Source: a virus
Reading direction: 5' to 3' (one strand)
Virus record (IMG/VR): IMGVR_UViG_3300046000_007303
Span: 1 to 25,756 of that record
Length of the DNA: 25,756 nt
The stretch's first letter is position 1. Every line of letters starts with the position of its first letter. The notes below the pieces were generated by a model. That model was not told the DNA's origin. It ran no database searches and saw nothing but the letters and a program-made list of their open reading frames with translations. Shown here piece after piece: positions 7,098 through 13,169 of this stretch. The translations under genes and the position numbers were made by a program.

Positions 7098-7850
7098 ATG
7101 GAATGGAACGATGAAACCGAATCCCTTGCCCTCCAACACAGAGAGGCCGGGAAGACCTACGCAGAGATAGCCACAGCTCTCGGCACCTCCGCAACCAGCG
7201 TGAAGCACAAGGTAAGGCGATTACAGCAATCCAGTAACATGGATCGATACAAGCACACATCAGAGAAGACCGAACAACTGGAAGTGGCAATAGCTCACCT
7301 GAAACACGGAAAGCTCAACACGCTCGAAACCCATTGCGGATTCGGTGGAATGACAGAGCGCTACCAGAAGCTCGGCAAGGTTGATTGCTTTGACATCGAT
7401 GAGAAACGTGTGGCCTTCGTGAATGGATTATTCTTGGAAGGCGTATCGGCCGTAAAAGGTGACAGTGAGATCGAAGTATTTCGCTTAATCGCAAACCGAC
7501 AGATCTACGACATCGTTGACATCGATCCCTACGGCCTTCCCAGCCGATACTTCCCCCACGCTTTCTACCTACTGAAAAAGGGAATTATGTTCCTTACTTT
7601 CCCGGTGATGGGAGTTGCACAAATCAACAAAATAACGATCCGACATTACCAAGCCTTCTGGGACATCGAATTGGAGGACAACGAGATCTACGTCGATAAG
7701 ATCAAATCAAAGCTCGAAGACATGGCCTTTCAATGCAAGAGAGAGATTCAATTCCTCGACATCAGGAAGATCGGAAGAATTTACCGCATGGCCATCCACG
7801 TCGAAAAGAAATCCCTTTGCGATATTGTTGGCCTGGTTGTGAATAGATGA
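7098..7850 (+). CDS. HTH-SAM-dependent methyltransferase fusion
   Basis: A 250-residue protein. Residues 1-42 form a homeodomain-like helix-turn-helix (W-N-D-E-T-E-S-L-A-L, T-Y-A-E-I-A-T-A-L-G, S-V-K-H-K-V-R-R-L) of the kind that reads DNA. From about 73 on is a Rossmann-type methyltransferase: motif I L-E-T-H-C-G-F-G-G (76-84), the acidic SAM-ribose position F-D-I-D (D99/D101), and motif IV D-I-D-P-Y-G (141-146), followed by the strand I-M-F-L-T-F-P. D-P-Y-G is the form seen in Trm1-type guanine-N2 tRNA methyltransferases; adenine-N6 DNA enzymes have DPPY or NPPY, and cytosine-C5 enzymes have PCQ. The HTH suggests a DNA target, so it may modify phage DNA, but the substrate is unproven. It has the same leader TTGAATT directly before ATG as the gene at 7920. 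Confidence 0.7.
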   Translation: MEWNDETESLALQHREAGKTYAEIATALGTSATSVKHKVRRLQQSSNMDRYKHTSEKTEQLEVAIAHLKHGKLNTLETHCGFGGMTERYQKLGKVDCFDIDEKRVAFVNGLFLEGVSAVKGDSEIEVFRLIANRQIYDIVDIDPYGLPSRYFPHAFYLLKKGIMFLTFPVMGVAQINKITIRHYQAFWDIELEDNEIYVDKIKSKLEDMAFQCKREIQFLDIRKIGRIYRMAIHVEKKSLCDIVGLVVNR

Positions 7851-7868
7851 TGTTCATCTCAACAGTTG

Positions 7869-7906
7869 ACCGGATCCGGTAAGATACATTTCCCTCGCGC
7901 GCGCGA
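7869..7906. promoter_or_regulatory. two perfect 12-bp palindromes before putative terS
   Basis: ACCGGATCCGGT at 7869-7880 and TCGCGCGCGCGA at 7895-7906 are each perfect palindromes, separated by 14 bases, in the only 69-base gap between the methyltransferase and the putative small terminase gene. Such sites could bind dimeric proteins (an operator, or a terminase recognition site). I see no convincing promoter pair around them; TTGACC at 7866-7871 has no good -10 partner. Confidence 0.45.
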
Positions 7907-7919
7907 AACTTTTTGAATT

Positions 7920-8561
7920 ATGCCAGCAAAACCAAACCCAACAAAAAAGGCCGCAAAAAAGGCAGCTAAGATAGCGAAGAAGAAAGCGAAACCCAAGGCC
8001 GCCCCAAAGCAACCCGTGGCCACCACGATCGTAACCGAGCTCACGGAGCAAATCGATAACCAGGAGATCACCGACCGCAAAGGAGACGCATTGCAACCGA
8101 TCGGGCCGGATCGAATGAGACTCATGCAGGCCGATGTTATGTCGGCGATCGTAAGGAAGTTCGACGGTGACAAGCTGGCCGGGCTCCTGGATGAACTAAG
8201 CAAAGCCGAGAACATCACGAATGGAGGGCACAAGATCCCGGACAACCGGACCAGACTGAGCGCGGCCACGTTGATCCTGGCATACATGATTGGCCGCCCG
8301 GTGGAGCGCCAGGAGATCTTGAACATCAACATGAACGCGGATGCCGCTCACGACCTGGCAGAGCGCCTGAAAGGATCACCAGCACTCCGCGCAGCCTTCC
8401 GATCGATCCTGGAGCAGGCAGAGAAGCACTCAACCACTGAGGCCGTTCCACCAACCTCCACGGTGGAAGTTGTGATCCCGGCGGAAACAAAAGCACCCAC
8501 AGTAGCAAAGAAAGCTAAAGCCGTAGCAAAGAAGAGCCCAACCCTGGAGTTTGAAGATTAA
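7920..8561 (+). CDS. putative terminase small subunit
   Basis: A 213-residue protein. Residues 1-33 are a Lys/Ala/Pro tail (K-K-A-A-K-K-A-A-K-I-A-K-K-K) like a histone-H1 tail, and another such stretch is near the end (V-A-K-K-A-K-A-V-A-K-K). The core (about 65-165) is helical, with L-L-D-E-L-S-K-A, P-D-N-R-T-R-L-S-A-A-T-L-I-L-A-Y and I-G-R-P-V-E-R-Q-E-I. The 'P-D-x-x-T-R-L-x-A-A...Y-x-x-G-R-P' pattern recalls small phage proteins encoded before large terminases. TerS recognises the packaging site and feeds DNA to TerL; the basic tails would suit DNA binding. The assignment rests mainly on position and charge, and an unknown gene lies between it and TerL, so treat it as tentative. Confidence 0.45.
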   Translation: MPAKPNPTKKAAKKAAKIAKKKAKPKAAPKQPVATTIVTELTEQIDNQEITDRKGDALQPIGPDRMRLMQADVMSAIVRKFDGDKLAGLLDELSKAENITNGGHKIPDNRTRLSAATLILAYMIGRPVERQEILNINMNADAAHDLAERLKGSPALRAAFRSILEQAEKHSTTEAVPPTSTVEVVIPAETKAPTVAKKAKAVAKKSPTLEFED

Positions 8562-8575
8562 CCGACACCAATTTC

Positions 8576-9238
8576 ATGCCATTACACGAAGCATCTACCC
8601 CGCCCATCAAAGTTCTTGTTCGTCGAGAGTTTATGACCGACCACACCGCCGGGCACGGTGAATATGAGCTTGGAGTTATGATCTCGGTAAGATCCATCCC
8701 CGGCAACGCTGCGCTTTTCCAGGTATTGCTGGAGAATGGTGCATTGCGGGACAAGCTGCCGATCCACGCACTTCATTCACAAAAGCACGAGCATGAACAC
8801 CCATTCCATCATCTTCAGCTTTGGAATTGTTTCAGCTCTAATTTCAACCTGGTCGAGCTTCAGTATCTTGCTGGCCTAATTGTTGAGGTTCGCATGAAGA
8901 CGGGTAAATGGGCTCGCGGCCGATACCTTTGGACAATGCAATGGGGGTCTGACATGACACACGGGATTGATTTTACCCTTGCCGTTGATCCATCCGAGCA
9001 CAAGAGCGCTCATTTCATCCAGCTTGACAATGGGGAGTTTGCTTTACAACCCAACAACCGCCTCCGCTGGCATGAGCCCAGCCACGTCACCAAGCCTTTC
9101 CCGGATCGACCGGACTACAAAGTGAACACTGACGAGTGGAATTGTGAAGCGCACGACAAATGGGCAACCGAAGACAGCAACGATTGGATGTATCGAGTGA
9201 ACGAAGAAACTTCATCTTCTCAAAATGTTGAAGATTGA
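8576..9238 (+). CDS. hypothetical protein upstream of terL
   Basis: A 220-residue soluble protein beginning 14 bases after the putative terS. It has a His-rich stretch (H-S-Q-K-H-E-H-E-H-P-F-H-H) near residues 65-78 that could bind a metal, and a C-terminal region P-D-Y-K-V-N-T-D-E-W-N-C followed by K-W-A-T-E-D-S-N-D-W-M-Y. I do not recognise a family. Lying between terS and terL suggests a role in packaging or head assembly, by position only. The leader ACACCAATTTC lacks a Shine-Dalgarno sequence. Confidence 0.65.
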   Translation: MPLHEASTPPIKVLVRREFMTDHTAGHGEYELGVMISVRSIPGNAALFQVLLENGALRDKLPIHALHSQKHEHEHPFHHLQLWNCFSSNFNLVELQYLAGLIVEVRMKTGKWARGRYLWTMQWGSDMTHGIDFTLAVDPSEHKSAHFIQLDNGEFALQPNNRLRWHEPSHVTKPFPDRPDYKVNTDEWNCEAHDKWATEDSNDWMYRVNEETSSSQNVED

Positions 9239-9301
9239 CAGGCCTTAATGGATGTGCTTGATGTTTCGGCAACATGAAAAACCATTCACTTCAAACACTC
9301 A

Positions 9302-9385
9302 TGTCCACGTTAGTCTAGTTGGTTGGCGGCCGGGTAAGCCAAAGGACACGCAAACCCGGCAATTCATACCCTTCCGCGCCTGCGG
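9302..9385 (+). other. structured non-coding leader before terL
   Basis: The 176-base gap 9239-9414 has no convincing gene. GCCGGGT at 9329-9335 pairs with ACCCGGC at 9354-9360 (seven pairs, 18-base loop). The loop contains GGACA (9344-9348), which can pair with TGTCC at 9302-9306, so a pseudoknot is possible. A small hairpin CCGC/GCGG follows at 9374-9385. The part at 9310-9330 looks like a tRNA D-arm, but no T-arm or acceptor stem follows. It may be a regulatory or packaging RNA/DNA element. Confidence 0.35.
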
Positions 9386-9414
9386 GGATAACCAATAAGG
9401 CGCACATTTTCTTT

Positions 9415-11190
9415 ATGATCGATCAAGCCACTATCCGGGAGACAATTCGCTGGGACACAGCGGCCTGGATGGAGTCATTCGGCAAGATTCGAAAGAAGAG
9501 CGGTGAGCTCGTAAGGCCACAGGCTAACGTGTATCAGATCCGGATCAATCAAGTGATCAAAGCCGCGCATGAATCCGGCCGACCTTGCCGCCTGGTATGT
9601 CTCAAGCCCCGGCAAAAAGGATCTTCCACCTTCTCGGTTGCCGCCGGGTATCGCCGATTGCAAGCCAAGCCAGCCAGCGGGCTCATTGCGGGAGGTGCGC
9701 ATTTCCAGGGGAAGAACTTATTCAAGATCTTGTCCACTTACGCCGAGACTGACGAGCTCGACCCACGATCATGCAAAGTAATGGACTCCGAGGCGCGCTT
9801 TTCCAATGGATCATCGATGGAGCGGATCACGCTGGCCAACCAGAACGCAGGCCGATCCGGCACTTTCCAGGTGTTGATCATCACCGAGGTTGCTTACCTG
9901 GCAGAAGAGGGAGTCGCCAACGCCGACCAGGTGTTGAACGGCCTTCTCAAGTGCGTACCAAACGAGCCCGACACACTGATCATCGAAGAGAGCACAGGCA
10001 AAGGTGCCAGTGGATTCTTTTACGATCGATTCGACAAGGCGATCACGCTCGAAGAGTTCCTTGCTGGCAAGAACGGCTATGTCAAAGTGTTCGCGGCCTG
10101 GTTCGAGTTCGATGATTCTCGCCTACCTCCAGAGAGTGAAGGAATCTACTCTTTCAGCGATCTCACCCCACAGGAGCAGAAGCTCTCCGAGAAGTGGAGC
10201 CTGGATCTTTATCAGGTCGCATGGATGCGATGGGCGATCCGAGACGAGTGTAACGGTGACTTCGATCGGTTTTGCCAGGATTATCCCTTCGATCCGGAAA
10301 GCGCCTTCCTCAAATCTGGCCAATGCCGATTCGATCAGGCCGGGCTCGATCACCAGGCAGAGATGTCAAAGCGTATTCCTCGCCAGTTCGGTGCACTTGA
10401 ATACAACCAACGTGCCGACCGTGTTTCCTGGACGCCAACCAGCGAGCAAACCGCCCGCGTCGTCCGATGGGAGCAGCCGCGCCCAGGATGTCGCTACCTG
10501 GTTGCAATCGACCCAATGACAGGAGCCAGTCAAACCGGAGGAATTGATCCCGACAGTCATGGAGTGTTCGTATTCCGGCAAGGCTACGTCGAAAGCGGCC
10601 GCTGGGTGCCTCCAGCCGTTGTTATGCGCAACATCCTTGTAAAAGACGGGATCCGGTTCGGATGTTGGTGGGACATCGACGTTCTTACCGAAGAGGTTTG
10701 GCGCATGGCTCGCTACTACCAAGCCAAGATCATCCCGGAGATGAACATGGACAAGGGAATGGTGGAACTTCTCAAACTCAAAGGAGACGTGGACATTTAC
10801 CAGCGCGAGCTCTTCAACAACCGTGAGAACGTAATTACGAAGGCCTATGGCTGGATGACGGACGTTCGGACCAGGGGAATGATTATTGAAAACCTTGCCC
10901 GAGGTGTGCGCGAGACAGGCCGGGGAGAATTTGGCGAAGGCCTGCACATCCGGTGCCCTTGGGCGATCGAGCAGATGCGCCATTTCGTGACCAAAGCCAA
11001 CGGGAAAGCCGAAGCTTCGCAAGGCAAGCACGACGACGACGTATTGGCGATTGCCATTGGATTCCAGCTTATCGACCAGGCAACTCCCTGGTTCGAAAAT
11101 GCGCGGGAGGAATGGACACCGCCGGATCTTCGTAGCCAAAGCCAATACTACAACCGACCAGTGCCCAAAAAATCTACGTTTTCCGCTTGA
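9415..11190 (+). CDS. terL: terminase large subunit (TerL)
   Basis: A 591-residue protein. I take ATG 9415; the frame extends to a TTG at 9319, but that would place the structured leader inside the protein. The ATPase domain has a variant Walker A K-P-R-Q-K-G-S-S-T (64-72), Walker B V-L-I-I-T-E (153-158) and the coupling motif E-E-S-T-G-K-G (191-197). The RNase H-like nuclease domain has V-A-I-D-P (D366), then I-I-P-E-M-N-M-D-K-G (the second acidic residue), and H-D-D-D-V (539-543). TerL is the motor that pumps DNA into the prohead and cuts it. All motifs are present, so it should be functional. Antisense open frames over it are shadows. The nearest AAGG is 14 bases upstream, too far for a good ribosome-binding site. 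Confidence 0.93.
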   Translation: MIDQATIRETIRWDTAAWMESFGKIRKKSGELVRPQANVYQIRINQVIKAAHESGRPCRLVCLKPRQKGSSTFSVAAGYRRLQAKPASGLIAGGAHFQGKNLFKILSTYAETDELDPRSCKVMDSEARFSNGSSMERITLANQNAGRSGTFQVLIITEVAYLAEEGVANADQVLNGLLKCVPNEPDTLIIEESTGKGASGFFYDRFDKAITLEEFLAGKNGYVKVFAAWFEFDDSRLPPESEGIYSFSDLTPQEQKLSEKWSLDLYQVAWMRWAIRDECNGDFDRFCQDYPFDPESAFLKSGQCRFDQAGLDHQAEMSKRIPRQFGALEYNQRADRVSWTPTSEQTARVVRWEQPRPGCRYLVAIDPMTGASQTGGIDPDSHGVFVFRQGYVESGRWVPPAVVMRNILVKDGIRFGCWWDIDVLTEEVWRMARYYQAKIIPEMNMDKGMVELLKLKGDVDIYQRELFNNRENVITKAYGWMTDVRTRGMIIENLARGVRETGRGEFGEGLHIRCPWAIEQMRHFVTKANGKAEASQGKHDDDVLAIAIGFQLIDQATPWFENAREEWTPPDLRSQSQYYNRPVPKKSTFSA

Positions 11191-11194
11191 TAGA

Positions 11195-11221
11195 TTGACA
11201 AATGGTTAAGTTTTGTTGACA
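11195..11221 (+). promoter_or_regulatory. duplicated TTGACA in the gap after terL
   Basis: TTGACA occurs at 11195-11200 and again at 11216-11221, 21 bases apart (two helical turns), in the 40-base gap between terL and the next gene. ACAAA/TTTGT also forms a small inverted repeat between them. Neither copy has a good TATAAT at the right distance, so a standard promoter is not proven; a regulator-binding pair is as likely. Confidence 0.25.
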
Positions 11222-11230
11222 TTCCCTGCT

Positions 11231-11818
11231 ATGGACGAGCAGCAGTATCAAGCCGATGTTAAGCCTGGTTTTAAAAAACCAATGGATAAACCTACTGCTG
11301 GGGCCGGAATGGGCAATTCAGCACAAACGCAACCTATGTCACAAAGGCAACAACCAGTGCAAGCGGTTGAACAAGCCGCCGGATTCGGCGAAGCCTTATC
11401 AAGCCTTCTTTCGACAGGTGGCGGGTTACAAGCAAATGTCCGGGATAACAAAGCAGGAACATACAAAAGTGGAGCCATCAAAGGCATGACCGAAGACGAG
11501 GCCATTGAATACGGCAAACAACTATGGGAAAAAGCACCCAAAGAAATCCGCGACAAATATGCCAGTCGTGTTCAAAACCGCCCGGCCGACTCTGAACGCA
11601 TGGCCGCATTTAATCAAATGGATCAAGCTGCGCAGGCCGCAAACAACGTAAACAATTTGCCTGGTGCTGATGAAGATTTTGTTGTCAATCCAGAATCAGG
11701 AACGCGAATCACTAACCGCACTAAAGAAAACACTTCAATGAATTCCACTGGAACACAATCCACCCAATGGAAGAAGCCGATGGACAAACCAACCAAAGGA
11801 GCCGGATACGGCTATTGA
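11231..11818 (+). CDS. low-complexity protein with the same motif at both ends
   Basis: A 195-residue protein read from ATG 11231 (the frame also has a TTG at 11213). It is rich in Gln, Asn, Ala and Gly and probably mostly disordered. Residues 15-28 (KKPMDKPTAGAGMG) and 181-194 (KKPMDKPTKGAGYG) are near-identical copies placed at the two ends. The copies use different codons for most shared residues (AAA/AAG, CCA/CCG, GAT/GAC, CCT/CCA, ACT/ACC), so the motif seems held by selection on protein. The middle has a helical segment (D-E-A-I-E-Y-G-K-Q-L-W-E-K). It lies between terL and another low-complexity gene, so a virion or scaffold role is plausible. No family recognised. Confidence 0.6.
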   Translation: MDEQQYQADVKPGFKKPMDKPTAGAGMGNSAQTQPMSQRQQPVQAVEQAAGFGEALSSLLSTGGGLQANVRDNKAGTYKSGAIKGMTEDEAIEYGKQLWEKAPKEIRDKYASRVQNRPADSERMAAFNQMDQAAQAANNVNNLPGADEDFVVNPESGTRITNRTKENTSMNSTGTQSTQWKKPMDKPTKGAGYGY

Positions 11819-11855
11819 CCCAATTTTAAAACAACCACAACCATTACCCACGATC

Positions 11856-13145
11856 ATGCCAGCCAACTATTTACAAATGGGTCAAACGTCCACAGGAAGT
11901 TATGACGTGAAAAAAAAACCCGCAGCGCCCGCAGCTCCAGTTCCAGTGGCTAATTCTTCAATGGCTGCGAACATTAAGCCTGTTGCCCCAGCTCCGGCGG
12001 ATTCAACTATTCCGCGAGCAATCCCTGTATCGTCGGTGGAACCTAACCGATCTCAACTTATTTCTGACGGAAAGGTGGCAACACCTGAAAGCAGATTGCA
12101 AGCGCAGGCATACAGTGAGCCGCGTAGCACAAAAGAAGCGCCCCCAGCACCCCCAACTTCTGCCGCGCCTAAATCAGCGCCTCAAGTTGATTATACAAAG
12201 GAGTTTAGAAAAGGCACCGCTTCCAATTTTGATCCTAAATCTCCACTAGACAAGGCTAAGATGGACGCATTGAAAGCAGGAGATAAAAATTGGGCCAACA
12301 ATGATTCAGCTCGTGAACGGATAAAAGGAGTCAAGTCACCAGGCGCAGCACCAGCACCATCCGCAGGAGCAGGAGCAATGGCAGCCAATGTAAAACCCAA
12401 CAGCGCGGAAATTGAGCAAAACAAGACCGCAATGAGCAACGCTCCAACCGGGGGGAACGTAAGCAAAGTATTGCCAGATGTTACCATAAAAGGAAAAGAC
12501 AAGAACGGCAATAATATCGAAGTCAAAAGACGACAATATGAAACCATAGAGGATAGCGCCGGAAATAAACAGAGGATCAACCCTGCTACTGGATTGCCTT
12601 TTGGCTATCAACCCGGCGACAAGCTTCCATCCGGAGCAACTGGATCCATGCAAACGCGAGCGAAAGAATCAGAGTTAAGACAAGAACAATCGAGGCCTGC
12701 CGCAGAAGCCTATGCAAAGAATCAGGCAAAAGCTAAAGCTGATGCGGCCGCAGCTAAAGCCGCACCACGTCCTGGAAGCCTAGAAGCGCGTGACGCCGGA
12801 GTAGCGCAAGCCAAGGCTAACGCTCAAAAAGAATACGAGCAGCGCCAAGCACAAGGACGCGCTAACAAAGCGGCATGGGACGCCGGAGACAAAGCATTGA
12901 AAGATGCAGGGATGAAACAAGTTGCTGCACCAGCTTCCTATGACTGGATGCGTAACATTGGCAAAGGAGCCGAAGCGCCACAGGAATCACGATCTGAGAA
13001 AAAAGCGCTGACTAGATTTTACGAAGACAATCCAGGGATTCAAAGCGATAACGCAAAAAGATGGAGGACTGGAGAGGATGTGAATTCCGCAAATCGTTAC
13101 GACAAAATGATGGAAAAACGCGCGCCGAAGAAATTCAAACGCTAA
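11856..13145 (+). CDS. Ala/Pro/Lys-rich disordered protein
   Basis: A 429-residue protein dominated by Ala, Pro and Lys. It has the P-A-A-P-A-A-P-V-P stretch near residue 22, a repeated MAAN[I/V]KP motif at 36-42 and 175-181 (the two copies use different codons for A, A, N, K and P), and a long helical Ala/Lys/Gln region at about 275-345. It ends in the strongly basic K-R-A-P-K-K-F-K-R. No signal peptide or membrane segment. It resembles disordered virion-associated or DNA-binding proteins, but I cannot name a family. It lies 24 bases before the giant gene and probably shares its transcript. The leader CCACGATC lacks a Shine-Dalgarno sequence. Confidence 0.6.
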   Translation: MPANYLQMGQTSTGSYDVKKKPAAPAAPVPVANSSMAANIKPVAPAPADSTIPRAIPVSSVEPNRSQLISDGKVATPESRLQAQAYSEPRSTKEAPPAPPTSAAPKSAPQVDYTKEFRKGTASNFDPKSPLDKAKMDALKAGDKNWANNDSARERIKGVKSPGAAPAPSAGAGAMAANVKPNSAEIEQNKTAMSNAPTGGNVSKVLPDVTIKGKDKNGNNIEVKRRQYETIEDSAGNKQRINPATGLPFGYQPGDKLPSGATGSMQTRAKESELRQEQSRPAAEAYAKNQAKAKADAAAAKAAPRPGSLEARDAGVAQAKANAQKEYEQRQAQGRANKAAWDAGDKALKDAGMKQVAAPASYDWMRNIGKGAEAPQESRSEKKALTRFYEDNPGIQSDNAKRWRTGEDVNSANRYDKMMEKRAPKKFKR

Positions 13146-13169
13146 AAAACACCCAAGAAAACACACTAA

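Noticed and set aside
9303-9375. Possible tRNA
   Set aside because: A D-arm-like stretch is present, but there is no T-arm (GGTTCGAATCC-like), no matching acceptor stem and no five-pair anticodon stem with a seven-base loop.
9319-9414. N-terminal extension of TerL from TTG
   Set aside because: The extra 32 residues do not resemble a terminase N-terminus and cover a structured non-coding region; ATG 9415 fits better.
9604-9633. TerL Walker A lacks the GKT lysine (KPRQKGSST)
   Set aside because: R-Q-x-G-x-S-T versions of this motif are familiar among phage terminases, so it is not evidence of a dead enzyme or of novelty.
10004-10519. 171-codon plus-strand frame inside terL
   Set aside because: Ser/Arg-rich frame-shifted reading of terL with no protein-like pattern; terL is intact in its own frame.
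10366-11145. 259-codon minus-strand open frame
   Set aside because: Codon-aligned shadow of terL; the forward frame has all terminase nuclease motifs here.
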